NCBI GenBank assembly: GCA_010909165.1
Contig: MU008173.1
Location: 1,116,001 to 1,180,000 of the forward strand
Reading direction: 5' to 3'
From: Anthoceros angustus
Lineage: Eukaryota; Streptophyta; Anthocerotopsida; Anthocerotales; Anthocerotaceae
Length of the DNA: 64,000 nucleotides
Position numbers and translations under genes: made by a program. A model generated the notes under the pieces. It was given only the letters and a program-made list of their open reading frames with translations. It did no database searches and was not told where the DNA came from. This document shows positions 22,506 through 34,466 of this stretch, in pieces; the first letter of the stretch is position 1, and every line of letters starts with the position of its first letter.

Positions 22506-23391
22506 TCAATCTATTAAGATTGGGTTATTACAACTACCTTTGTTTAACTTCCTCATTTCTGTCTTGAAAATATCCAATATAAATTCTTTAGTATAATTCA
22601 TTTCAGTGTCCATATATTTTTGGTTGGTGAACCATTCATGCACTTTTAAACTTGAAATAGTGACACGTATATTTGGATTATGATGTAATAATCTTAATAG
22701 TAGATGAATACACTCATAAGAAAGTTGGTCGACATTGAAGTGCATACTCACAAACAAAAATTCATTATCCTCAAAATAAAAGGTCATGCGATTACCATTG
22801 TAAACAAGGTAACTCCGCAGACCATATGTCATGGTGCTCCTTTATACTTCAATCCTAAGCAATTTGGAGCCATGTATATATTCGTTCCACAATGATCATT
22901 ATATTGATATGAGTTTCGGCAAGAATGTCCAAAATCTGCAATTTTTAAAACTTGGTGTTCATTTATAAGTAAATTCTCCGGTTTAATATCACGATGAAAA
23001 ATACCTTTATTATGGCAATATTCTAAACCATAAATAAATTGACGAAAATAATGTCTAGCGATTTTCATCTAAGCGACCTCGTTGGTTAATAAAATGCCAT
23101 AATGAACCACCTTGCATGAGTTCTTCAATTAAAAATACTTGTTTTTACGTATATATGTACCATGCATTTTCAATATGTTTGGGTGGTCCAAAGATTTTAA
23201 GCATGAGACTTGAATAATATTGCCTTCTTTGTTTTTTTATCATCAACAATATTAAAGGTTTTAATGGCCACTAGGTCACCAGTAATAATATGTTTTCCAA
23301 CCATGACCTCAGCCTGACCACCTTCTCCCAAAGAGGTTTCCGTGATCCCATAAGTGCCAATTATTTGAACAAACTGGGTACTCGATTCCAT
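22506..23391 (-). pseudogene. Protein kinase copy 1, frame-disrupted duplicate of 36879-37787
   Basis: Collinear with the intact kinase at 36879-37787 over its full length; [17 protein letters not shown] and GTNIYMAP are still readable in fragments. About ten short deletions break the frame, for example where the intact copy reads GTCAGTACATTG and this one GTCGACATTG, or GTCTAGCAGTATTTTC against GTCTAGCGATTTTC. The lesions cluster at CAG/CTG, so this copy is either a pseudogene or an intact gene with consensus errors. A (GATA)n tract lies 180 bases upstream of its ATG, as in the other copy. Confidence 0.8.
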
Positions 23392-23568
23392 AATTTGACT
23401 TTCTCCTGGTCGGTCACTCACTTGTTAAATGACACCTCCAAACTGAAATCCAGAAGTGTTTTAAAGGTAGATCGACACTTTTATTTGATACAAAAAGGCA
23501 AGGAATACAATGAAGTCTCCTAAAAAAGTGCAATACCGTATGATGCAAGATGAATAAACCATATAAAC

Positions 23569-23826
<258 letters not shown>

Positions 23827-24190
23827 GAAGGTTTATTTAAACCACCTTACCTTCGATGGACCGGATACTCTTGGCGAACCACAAGATCCTATCATATTCG
23901 ATGCTACCTACTACAATGGAAATGATATGGATGTTGATGAAACATGGATGACTTACGGTGGTCGGTGAGGGGCCACCAATTTCTCCTTAATTTATGTGAG
24001 AGCTATCATAGGAGTAGATGTGCCAACTAAACCTCACCTAGTATGTAGCTTAGAATAATTGAGTAATATTCATTTTAAATGAAGATATTAGAGTTTTGTT
24101 TATTTGTCAAAGATAATTATTGTCCGAGTTTTAATTGAATGTAGGACAATAGACTTCTTATAATAGTGTCGCGTCAAAATCTGAGATCAT
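23827..24190 (+). pseudogene. Neprosin gene 3' fragment, inserted copy
   Basis: About 360 bases matching 16159-16520: the last codons of the neprosin gene (VYLNHLTFDGPD..., ending near 23989) and its 3' flank. It sits between the (AAAT)n tract and the PPR fragment, where the other copy of this segment (38225-38440) has unrelated sequence. The left joint shares AAGGTTTATT and the right joint TGAGATCATT with the flanking sources, as a templated insertion would. Confidence 0.9.
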
Positions 24191-24215
24191 TTTTCCAATA
24201 TATAGAGACATTATC

Positions 24216-24782
24216 TTAAAATAGTGACAAGCTATGAAAGTAATAAGCCCGCAAGCCCGTCAGGGCGAAGGGTCCAAGACAGGACACCTCTATTTTTGTT
24301 ACCACCTTGTTGAAGCCAAGTGGAGTCAAGGAATCACTAGTCCAAGGCTCCAATTTAGCATATGCTTTGTCGGAGCCATGCCCTCCCGCTGCATGCTTGC
24401 ATGCAGAGGGAGCGCTTCTTGGCTTAAACCATGCTCTTCGTACGTAGTGAGCATGGCTGTCCAACAACTTAGCAATACCACATATCTCTTGTGGCTGACT
24501 GCAGGTTAACGGGCGTCCTCTAAGCTACCACACTTTGCAAACATTTCCACCAGGCAGCTCGCAAGGACCACCTCAACTCGCAGCCCCATTTCCTGAACCC
24601 TCTCGTGTGGCTGCCTCCTCCTGCTGCTGTGCCCCGATGCTTTTGCATGCTTTCAGAAGCCACACAATCGTTGTGTCATGTGCTGAAGCAGCGTCCTCTT
24701 CTTCCATGTTTCTGGTCATGTTGTCGAAGGCGGTCTGGGCCTCATCCAAGCTTCCACATCTTGCATACATAGCTCCCCGCCA
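24216..24782 (-). pseudogene. PPR gene fragment, copy 1
   Basis: On the minus strand 24770-24573 reads MYARCGSLDEAQTAFDNM followed by a run ending LLKACKSIGA, which is typical PPR repeat sequence. Further along, 24560-24510 decodes as a degraded CLVEMFAKCGSLEDA-like stretch. No full repeat array, start or C-terminal domain. The same fragment stands at 38480-39043. Confidence 0.65.
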
Positions 24783-25204
24783 TCACTTCAGAGTCCAGTC
24801 CTGCTTCCTGTTCATGTATTTGTGAGTGAGCTGCCTTCCCTGGTCGTTGACACATTGACACATAACAGTGCCTACTTCGTCTTCTTGGCTGCAGGGACGT
24901 TCAGGCCTCAAGGGTGTTGCAGCAAGTGCTGGGTGAAACCCTAAAGTCATGGGGAGGAGGCCTAGGCCTTCCATGAGAGGATGTACCCTAGCAAGTTGTG
25001 GTCTGGATATGATACTTTTCGAGGCGAGTTTTCCACCCCACGTGAGCTGGTTGAGAACTTGAGGCACGTTCCTGCAAGTCTCTTTCACTGGAAGGTAAAT
25101 CCAAGTGTTACGTACATTTTGGACACGGTGGAGCACTGGAGAGGCAGAAATGAGATGCTTGCAGTACTGCACAGGCGTCTAATCAGAGGCAGATACATCA
25201 CACA
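24783..25204. repeat. Spacer with partial reductase promoter, left end of second P-block
   Basis: It matches 39044-39470, the far upstream region of the intact reductase. It then switches to the P-block at CATCACAC (25197-25204), an 8-base microhomology. No gene. Confidence 0.6.
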
Positions 25205-26741
25205 AATGCCTGATGCGCAATATATTTAACATGATTCAATTACTTAGTTCACGCTTTAATTTTATGCTCAATTTTCAAAACCGGAGATCTGCGGTGCAAG
25301 ATCTCACACACAACAACGCTCAAGCGCGAATTATCAAGCGAATGCCAAGGCAACTATTTAGCATGTTCTCAAGCGCTTCTAAACGTCCACATTAGCCCAT
25401 AAGCTCTGTGAATCGTCCTCAATGTTTAGCTTCTAAATAATTGCTCATTGATAAATTGTTTTTCTTCCAAAATTTTAGCCTCCTGCGCCAATTATGCATC
25501 TCGGCATAGAGCTTTATCTTTATTTCACACTTAGCATTAATCACGCATCTTGATCACTCTCCTAACAAGATAAGCCACCTTTTATAAAGCCTCTCAATCA
25601 GCCAGGCTTATTCTAATAACATTAGACATGACTTGTCAATGAATCCTCAAGTCATGACATATGCCTCATTTGGCATGTACCTGACCATGAGGATATTTGA
25701 CATCAATACATATAATTTGTGCATCCCAACTACCAATTGAGGATGTTGGTCATTTGAGCTTAAACATTTTGCCACTTTTGACCAGCATCCACAAATTAGA
25801 TCACTTTCGACTACATCCACAAACTAGGTCATGCATTTTTCTCCGTTTGTACCCAGACATCTTTTAAGAGGTTAAGTTAAACCTACAAGATTCATGTCTT
25901 CGTCATGCCTAGAATCGTGAGCACACCTACATAACGTTAGAGGATGTCATGGATGTAATGCGTGGACAAATGTTGAGTATGTGCATAACACAAAACTCTT
26001 ACAATCTTCTTTATATGATATATCAATTACTTAGAGTTTTGTACTAATTTTCATCGAGATGGGATTACTTGGATATCTTAGGCAATTGGTTTTAAGATGT
26101 TGATAGATGCAATATTTTCTCGGTACCAAAGGATTGCACAAAAGCAAATTATGATCATCTAAGTGCTTGGAATTGTTTCCAACTACTCTACTTCTCCAAC
26201 ACTTGGAATTAAAAGGAACGAATTGCAGGACACTTGCTGGAAGAAAATCCAAGTGTGTGTACATATTGGACATGGTGGAGCACTGGAGGAGAACCAAGAT
26301 GCTTGAAGTACTGGCGTCTCATAAGCAGGACCAGATACATCACAAAACGCCGTCCGCACAGGACCTGAGCAAATGCAGTGAATGTGCAAGGCGAGTCCAG
26401 GTGCAGTCCTGTAATTGCAAGTTTGCAGAGTCCGTGGTTTCCTGGATAACAAGACGATAAAAACGCCGTTCTCGGTTGCTGTGGGTGCGCCGACAGGCGC
26501 CAAGTGGAATTCCCAATCGCAACATCATTTTTCTACTCGAATCCCTGTCAACATTTTGCTTCCTCCGGTTCCAGGAGCCGAAGGAAGCTGCCAGTCAGCC
26601 TTCCGCGCACTTTCCGATTCCTCGGAATGCGCAGCACACTCGTACTTAAGCGCGCCTTCCAGAGCCCCTAACCATCAAAATCTGAAGCCAGCATCTTGAG
26701 CGGCATTAGCGATCCCCAGTACATTCGATTCTCCTGCTAGT
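25205..26741. repeat. P-block, copy 2
   Basis: Second copy of the reductase upstream block. Near its right end (from about 26616) it changes from the copy-1 type to the type of the intact gene's promoter (CTCGTACTTAAGCGCG, as at 39784), so it is a mosaic of the two promoter types. No gene. Confidence 0.85.
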
Positions 26742-26806
26742 ATGGGGCATGACAGAATTCTGGTGGTGGGAGGTACAGGTTACATTGGCAAGCACATTGC
26801 CAAGGC
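26742..26806 (+). pseudogene. Reductase 5' fragment (first 21 codons)
   Basis: The ATG and the NADPH-binding loop ([14 protein letters not shown]) are present, and the sequence then jumps to the middle of another P-block within TGCCAAGGC (26799-26807), shared by both sources. It is a truncated duplication product with no function expected. Confidence 0.9.
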
Positions 26807-28216
26807 AACTATTTAGCATGTTCTCAAGCGCTTCTAAACGTCCACATTAGCCCATAAGCTCTGTGTGAATCGTCCTCAATGTTTAGCTTCTAAATAATTG
26901 CTCATTGATAAATTGTTTTTCTTCCAAAATTTTAGCCTCCTGCGCCAATTGTCTGGTCTCGCTGCATAGAGCTTTATCTTTATTTCACACTTAGCATTAA
27001 TCCTGCATCTTGATCACTCTCCTAACAAGATAAGCCACCTTTTATAAAGCCTCTCAATCTGTCAGGCTTATTCTAATAACATTAGACATGACTTGTCAAT
27101 GAATCCTCAAGTCATGACATATGCCTCATTTGGCATGTACACAGCCATGAGGATATTTGACATCAATACATATAATTTGTGCATCCCAACTACCAATTCA
27201 GATGTTGGTCATTTGAGCTTAAACATTTTGCCACTTTTGACCAGCATCCACAAATTAGATCACTTTCGACTACATCCACAAACTAGGTCATGCATTTTTC
27301 TCCGTTTGTACCCAGACATCTTTTAAGAGGTTAAGTTAAACCTACAAGATTCATGTCTTCGTCATGCCTAGAATCGTGAGCACACACCTACATAACGTTA
27401 GAGGATGTCATGGATGTAATGCGTGGACAAATGTTGAGTATGTGCATAACACAAAACTCTTACAATCTTCTTTATATGATATATCAATTACTTAGAGTTT
27501 TGTACTAATTTTCATCTGAGATGGGATTACTTGGATATCTTAGGCAATTGGTTTTTAAGATGTTGATAGATGCAATATTTTCTCAGGTACCAAAGGATTG
27601 CACAAAAGCAAATTATGATCATCTAAGTGCTTGGAATTGTTTCAACTACTCTACTTCTCCAACACTTGGAATTAAAAGGAACGAATTGCAGGACACTTGC
27701 TGGAAGAAAATCCAAGTGTGTGTACATATTGGACATGGTGGAGCACTGAGAGGAGAACCAAGATGCTTGAAGTACTGGCGTCTCATAAGCAGGACCAGAT
27801 ACATCACAAAACGCCGTCCGCACAGGACCTGAGCAAATGCAGTGAATGTGCAAGGCGAGTCCAGGTGCAGTCCTGTAATTGCAAGTTTGCAGAGTCCGTG
27901 GTTTCCTGGATAACAAGACGATAAAAACGCCGTTCTCGGTTGCTGTGGGTGCGCCGACAGGCGCCAAGTGGAATTCCCAATCGCAACATCATTTTTCTCG
28001 AATCCCTGTCAACATTTTGCTTCCTCCGGTTCCAGGAGCCGAAGGAAGCTGCCAGTCAGCCTTCCGCGCACTTTCCGATTTCTCGAAATGCGTAGCCTAC
28101 TCTTCGGCGTCCTCTCCCAGCCCATTTAAACGCCCCTGGCAAGCACGCATCCAAATCTCTATCGAGCACCTTGAGCGGCATTAGCGATCCCCAGTACATT
28201 CGACATTCCTGCTGCT
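26807..28216. repeat. P-block, copy 3
   Basis: Third copy of the upstream block, entering at the shared TGCCAAGGC and running to the next ATG. It differs from copy 1 by scattered short deletions. No gene. Confidence 0.85.
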
Positions 28217-28458
28217 ATGGGGCACGACAGAATTCTGGTGGTGGGAGGTACAGGTTACATTGGCAAGCACATTGTCAAGGCTAGCACCAAGCTCAGCCAC
28301 CCCACGTTCGTGCTCATCCGGCCCAGCGCGAGTCTGACCCCAAGAAGGCCGACGTGCTTCACTCGCTCAAGGAGGCGGGGGCCACTTTGTGCATGTATGT
28401 GTGGAGGCCAAGTGCTAATCTACTTGTTCCGCAAGATTGTGTTGGTGGGTCATGTCTT
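28217..28458 (+). pseudogene. Reductase fragment, exon 1 and part of intron 1
   Basis: Exon 1 with two single-base losses (GCGCGAGTC against GCGCGGAGTC; CACTTTGTG against CACTTTTGTG), so the frame fails after residue 38. Intron 1 is of the 39.9-kb type and ends at TCATGTCTT (28450-28458), where it joins another P-block. Confidence 0.9.
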
Positions 28459-29320
28459 CGTCTCATGCCTAGAATCGTGAGCACACCTACATAACGTTAG
28501 AGGATGTCATGGATGTAATGGACAAATGTTGAGTATAGCATAACACAAAACTCTTACAATCTTCTTTATATGATATATCAATTACTTAGAGTTTTGTACT
28601 AATTTTCATCTGAGATGGGATTACTTGGATATCTTAGGCAATTGGTTTTTAAGATGTTGATAGATGCAATATTTTCTCAGGTACCAAAGGATTGCACAAA
28701 AGCAAATTATGATCATCTAAGTGCTTGGAATTGTTTCCAACTACTCTACTTCTCCAACACTTGGAATTAAAAGGAACGAATTGCAGGACACTTGCTGGAA
28801 GAAAATCCAAGTGTGTGTACATATTGGACATGGTGGAGCACTGGAGAGGAGAACCAAGATGCTTGAAGTACTGGCGTCTCATAAGCAGGACCAGATACAT
28901 CACAAAACGCCGTCCGCACAGGACCTGAGCAAATGCAGTGAATGTGCAAGGCGAGTCCAGGTGCAGTCCTGTAATTGCAAGTTTGCAGAGTCCGTGGTTT
29001 CCTGGATAACAAGACGATAAAAACGCCGTTCTCGGTTGCTGGGTGCGCCGACAGGCGCCAAGTGGAATTCCCAATCGCAACATCATTTTTCTACTCGAAT
29101 CCCTGTCAACATTTTGCTTCCTCCGGTTCCAGGAGCCGAAGGAAGCTGCCAGTCAGCCTTCCGCGCACTTTCCGATTTCTCGAAATGCGTAGCCTACTCT
29201 TCGGCGTCCCTCTCCCAGCCCATTTAAACGCCCCTGGCAAAGCTTGCACGCATCCAAATCTCTATCGAGCACCTTGAGCGGCATTAGCGATCCCCGAGTA
29301 CATTCGACATTCCTGCTGCT
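28459..29320. repeat. P-block, copy 4 (proximal part)
   Basis: The proximal 0.87 kb of the upstream block, entered at TCATGTCTT and leading to the next reductase ATG. No gene. Confidence 0.85.
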
Positions 29321-29887
29321 ATGGGGCACGACAGAATTCTGGTGGTGGAGGTACAGGTTACATTGGCAAGCACATTGTCAAGGCTAGCACCAAGCTCAGC
29401 CACCCCACGTTCGTGCTCATCCGGCCCAGCGCGAGTCTGACCCCAAGAAGGCCGACCTGCTTCACTCGCTCAAGGAGGCGGGGGCCACTTTGTGCATGTA
29501 TGTGGAGGCCAAGTGCCAACCTCCTTGTCCCGCAAGACTGGGTTGGGGCTGTCTCACGTGCTGAGCTCGTGCTGGGTGTGGGTGCAGGGAGACCTGAACG
29601 ACCACAAGAGCTTGGTTGAGGCTTTGGGAAGGTGGATGTTGTCATTTCCGCTGTGGGGAACGCAGCTCAAGGATCAAATCAAGCTGGTTGAGGCCATCAA
29701 GCACGTGGGCCACATCAAGGTACGTGAGAGCCTGAGGGTGGCAAGAATGCCTCTTCCGAATCTGCATTCGGTGGCTGATGGGCTGCGGGCAATGTGGTCT
29801 TCTGTGGTGTGCGTGTTGCTGCGGCAGAGGTTCGTTCCCTCCGAGTTCGGCAACGACGCCCGGAAGTCGCACGTTCTGCCTCCGGTT
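29321..29887 (+). pseudogene. Reductase fragment, exons 1-2 and start of exon 3
   Basis: The first base of the GGTGGTGGGAGG run is reduced by one G, so the frame fails within the NADPH loop; further single-base losses follow. It breaks off 17 codons into exon 3 at CCTCCGGTT (29879-29887), which is also present in the promoter, and jumps back to the promoter. Confidence 0.9.
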
Positions 29888-30078
29888 CCAGGAGCCGAAG
29901 GAAGCTGCCAGTCAGCCTTCCGCGCACTTTCCGATTTCTCGAAATGCGTAGCCTACTCTTCGGCGTCCTCTCCCAGCCCATTTAAACGCCCCTGGCAAAG
30001 CTTGCACGCATCCAAATCTCTATCGAGCACCTTGAGCGGCATTAGCGATCCCCGAGTACATTCGACATTCCTGCTGCT
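29888..30078. repeat. Reductase proximal promoter, copy 5
   Basis: The last 190 bases of the promoter, including TTTAAA, inserted between a truncated copy and the next one by the CCTCCGGTT joint. Confidence 0.85.
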
Positions 30079-31412
30079 ATGGGGCACGACAGAATTCTGG
30101 TGGTGGAGGTACAGGTTACATTGGCAAGCACATTGTCAAGGCTAGCACCAAGCTCAGCCACCCCACGTTCGTGCTCATCCGGCCCAGCGCGAGTCTGACC
30201 CCAAGAAGGCCGACCTGCTTCACTCGCTCAAGGAGGCGGGGGCCACTTTGTGCATGTATGTGGAGGCCAAGTGCCAACCTCCTTGTCCCGCAAGACTGGG
30301 TTGGGGCTGTCTCACGTGCTGAGCTCGTGCTGGGTGTGGGTGCAGGAGACCTGAACGACCACAAGAGCTTGGTTGAGGCTTTGGGAAGGTGGATGTTGTC
30401 ATTTCCGCTGTGGGGAACGCAGCTCAAGGATCAAATCAAGCTGGTTGAGGCCATCAAGCACGTGGGCCACATCAAGGTACGTGAGAGCCTGAGGGTGGCA
30501 AGAATGCCTCTTCCGAATCTGCATTCGGTGGCTGATGGGCTGCGGGCAATGTGGTCTTCTGGTGTGCGTGTTGCTGCGGCAGAGGTTCGTTCCCTCCGAG
30601 TTCGGCAACGACGCCCGGAAGTCGCACGTTCTGCCTCCCGTTGAGTTTCTCTTCTCAGGCAAGACCTACATTCAGGACGAGGTGAAGGCGGCAGGCATTC
30701 CCTACACCTTGGTGGCCAACAACAGCTTTGCAGGCTACTTCGTGGCAGGGCTGTCGCAGGAGGGTTTGCTTTCACCTCCCAAAGACAAGGCCGTCATCTA
30801 CGGACACGCTAAAGGTGCGCAGCAAGGCTTCCCTTGTCAACTTTGCACGTCCTGATCTGTTTCAAAGCAGTGGAATATTGTGCAGGCCTGGTGACGGAAT
30901 TCATGTATGTTTGCTTTCAGCATACTTGGTGGACGAGGACGACATCGGGACATACACAGTGAAAGCTGCAGTGGACCCCCGAGCTGAAAACAAGACGCTC
31001 TACATAAGACCTGCACATAACCTGTACAGCCACAAGGAGCTTGTGGAGCTGTGGGAGAAGAAGTCCGGTCACCATCTTCACAAGATTCAACTCGAGGAAG
31101 ATGATGTGCTCAAGTTGGTTGAAGGTAACCTTGCCTGCCGCCCTCCTGCACTGCAGCAGCGTTGCTTCAGCTGTTCAGTCAGAAGCACGTCATTGGCTCT
31201 GTGAAGCTAACGTTTGGCTGTGCTGTGCTATACAATGGCATGCAGAAACCCCTCTCCCGAACAACATTCTGCTTGCCATTATTTACAGCGTCTACGTCAA
31301 GGGAGATCAGAGCAACTTCGAGGTGCCCCCTCATGAGGTGGAGGCCACACATCTCTACCCAGAGGTGCACTACCGCACAGTCGACCAGTATCTCGACCAG
31401 TTCCTCCACTGA
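30079..31412 (+). pseudogene. Reductase copy, all five exon equivalents, frameshifted
   Basis: Full-length copy. Unlike copy 1 it keeps the exon-3 end (GCTAAAG|GT), the CGA Arg codon in exon 4 and CTCTCCCGAAC in exon 5, so exons 3-5 would join in frame. Exon 1 carries the single-base losses shared with the 28-kb and 29-kb copies, and exon 2 lacks one or two bases in G-runs. If those losses were consensus errors this would be a working gene; as written it is not. Confidence 0.85.
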
Positions 31413-32090
31413 GACAGAAGGCTGGTGAGCAGAGGCGTGAAAACTCTGTCCCAGTGCCTTTCCAAAGAAGAGCCTGCAAACTGTTCTCAGTGAGCGTACA
31501 AAGCCGAACAAGGAAACTAGGCGATTGTTAGATAGCAAAGTGCGAACTCTTGCAGAGCTTTGTTACCGCTTTTCCTAAGTGTATTCGCTTTATTCTCGCT
31601 TCACTTATACTAGAAGGAAGAAGCGAGGTAGGTATTTTTTTTCGCTTATTATGCACTAAACTTCTAACCGTCTGTTTGTAAATATCTTTCACCTATGTAA
31701 CAATTTTTGTTTGTTATAATATCTCTTAAACAAAGACCAGGTATATCTCTATGACATAAGATGAGGATTGAAGACTGACCAATAATTGTTGTTCAAACAC
31801 TCCTTCACAAATTTTCAATTTCATCTCAACCAATTTAGACACAATAGCGCAATTTGGTTGAAAACTTGTTTGTAGACGGTCATGTAAATGCGTAGGACAT
31901 TCTACATATTCTTTGTAAATAATTTTATAAACAATCATGTAAATGCCTTGGACAGACGACATATTCTAGAATTCATTCATCGCTGCTATATGACCTTTTA
32001 AATTTTGGTATTCTTACTTTGCTTCATTACAACCTTTCAATAAGTGGCTCTCTAAATATAAAGCATCACTTCATCTTCTCGTGCTGGGTG
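31413..32090. repeat. Reductase 3' flank, copy 2 (truncated)
   Basis: It matches 20165-20845 and then jumps into intron 1 of another reductase copy at CTCGTGCTGGGTG (32078-32090), a 13-base microhomology. No gene. Confidence 0.85.
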
Positions 32091-33161
32091 TGGGTGCAGG
32101 AGACCTGAACGACCACAAGAGCTTGGTTGAGGCTTTGGGAAGGTGGATGTTGTCATTTCCGCTGTGGGGAACGCAGCTCAAGGATCAAATCAAGCTGGTT
32201 GAGGCCATCAAGCACGTGGGCCACATCAAGGTACGTGAGAGCCTGAGGGTGGCAAGAATGCCTCTTCCGAATCTGCATTCGGTGGCTGATGGGCTGCGGG
32301 CAATGTGGTCTTCTGTGGTGTGCGTGTTGCTGCGGCAGAGGTTCGTTCCCTCCGAGTTCGGCAACGACGCCCGGAAGTCGCACGTTCTGCCTCCCGTTGA
32401 GTTTCTCTTCTCAGGCAAGACCTACATTCAGGACGAGGTGAAGGCGGCAGGCATTCCCTACACCTTGGTGGCCAACAACAGCTTTGCAGGCTACTTCGTG
32501 GCAGGGCTGTCGCAGGAGGGTTTGCTTTCACCTCCCAAAGACAAGGCCGTCATCTACGGACACGCTAAGGTGCGCAGCAAGGCTTCCTTGTCAACTTTGC
32601 ACGTCCTGATCTGTTTCAAAGCAGTGGAATATTGTGCAGGCCTGGTGACGGAATTCATGTATGTTTGCTTTCAGCATACTTGGTGGACGAGGACGACATC
32701 AGGACATACAGTGAAAGCTGCAGTGGACCCCCGAGCTGAAAACAAGACGCTCTACATAAGACCTGCACATAACCTGTACAGCCACAAGGAGCTTGTGGAG
32801 CTGTGGGAGAAGAAGTCCGGTCACCATCTTCACAAGATTCAACTCGAGGAAGATGATGTGCTCAAGTTGGTTGAAGGTAACCTTGCCTGCCGCCCTCCTG
32901 CACTGCAGCAGCGTTGCTTCAGCTGTTCAGTCAGAAGCACGTCATTGGCTCTGTGAAGCTAACGTTTGGCTGTGCTGTGCTATACAATGGCATGCAGAAA
33001 CCCCTCTCCCGAACAACATTCTGCTTGCCATTATTTACAGCGTCTACGTCAAGGGAGATCAGAGCAACTTCGAGGTGCCCCTCATGAGGTGGAGGCCACA
33101 TCTCTACCCAGAGGTGCACTACCGCACAGTCGACCAGTATCTCGACCAGTTCCTCCACTGA
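32091..33161 (+). pseudogene. Reductase copy lacking exon 1
   Basis: It starts at the 3' end of intron 1 and runs through exons 2-5. There is no ATG or NADPH-binding loop, so it cannot be functional. It has the exon-3 deletion (GCTAAG) of copy 1 and further losses near 32580 and 33080, but the CGA Arg codon of the 30-kb copy, so it mixes features of both. Confidence 0.88.
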
Positions 33162-34466
33162 GACAGAAGGCTGGTGAGCAGAGGCGTGAAACTCTGTCCC
33201 AGTGCCTTTCCAAAGAAGAGCCTGCAAACTGTTCTCAGTGAGCGTACAAAGCCGAACAAGGAAACTAGGCGATTGTTAGATAGCAAAGTGCGAACTCTTG
33301 CAGAGCTTTGTTACCGCTTTTCCTAAGTGTATTCGCTTTATTCTCGCTTCACTTATACTAGAAGGAAGAAGCGAGGTAGGTATTTTTCGCTTATTATGCA
33401 CTAAACTTCTAACCGTCTGTTTGTAAATATCTTTCACCTATGTAACAATTTTTGTTTGTTATAATATCTCTTAAACAAAGACCAGGTATATCTCTATGAC
33501 ATAAGATGAGGATTGAAGACTGACCAATAATTGTTGTTCAAACACTCCTTCACAAATTTTCAATTTCATCTCAACCAATTTAGACACAATAGCGCAATTT
33601 GGTTGAAAACTTGTTTTGTGACGGTCATGTAAATGCGTAGGACATTCTACATATTCTTTGTAAATAATTTTATAAACAATCATGTAAATGCCTTGAATGA
33701 CGACATATTCTAGAATTCATTCATCGCTATATGACCTTTTAAATTTTGGTATTCTTACTTTGCTTCATTACAACCTTTCAATAAGTGGCTCTCTAAATAT
33801 AAAGCATCACTTCATCTTCTCGTCTTTGGGTGAAAGTGTATGCATGAGGTGATTAAATTGCTCTTCCCCTTTTTCTTTTTGCAAGCTTACTGGAGCGGAA
33901 ATATGAAACTCTAACTTCAAATTGTGAGTACATGTACCTAATGTTAGAGAATTTCATGTGACAAACGTTCATGATGTATACAATTACAAGACTAGTATGA
34001 TCTTTTTTATATAATCTATCATTTTTTATATAAAGGTGCATTTCAAGAGTTTTTGTTTTGTGTCCGAAAAGATCAAACTAAATCAGCAAAAGTGCTGAGA
34101 AGATTACAAAAGTACAGAACTTGAAGTTCCATAAAATCAGGCTGCGAGAGAGTTTAGCGAGGATGATATACGTGACAGTTCCCCGCCCTCTAAAATTTGT
34201 TGGCCTCTGCGTATGAGCTCGGGGCCTTACGAAAGTGTCTAACCTAACTTGTCTTATCACTTCTCTCATAGTGCCAGCTGAGACAAGACCCCCGATGTTG
34301 CATAGGCCTTGTGCGGCATCAAGCTAGAAAAGGAGAACCTCAGTGGGGATAACTGCCCTATGTCATATCATAGCCAGCGCGTGCCTCACCGCGTGTAGCA
34401 AAACCAACCCATCTACAAGAGGGATTGCTTCAAGAGGGGCCAAGGCAAAACTCGACTGAGCAGAGG
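33162..34466. repeat. Reductase 3' flank, copy 3
   Basis: It matches 20165-21450, ending at TGAGCAGAGG (34457-34466), a 10-base microhomology with the reductase 3'UTR, where a fourth 3' flank starts. No gene. Confidence 0.85.
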
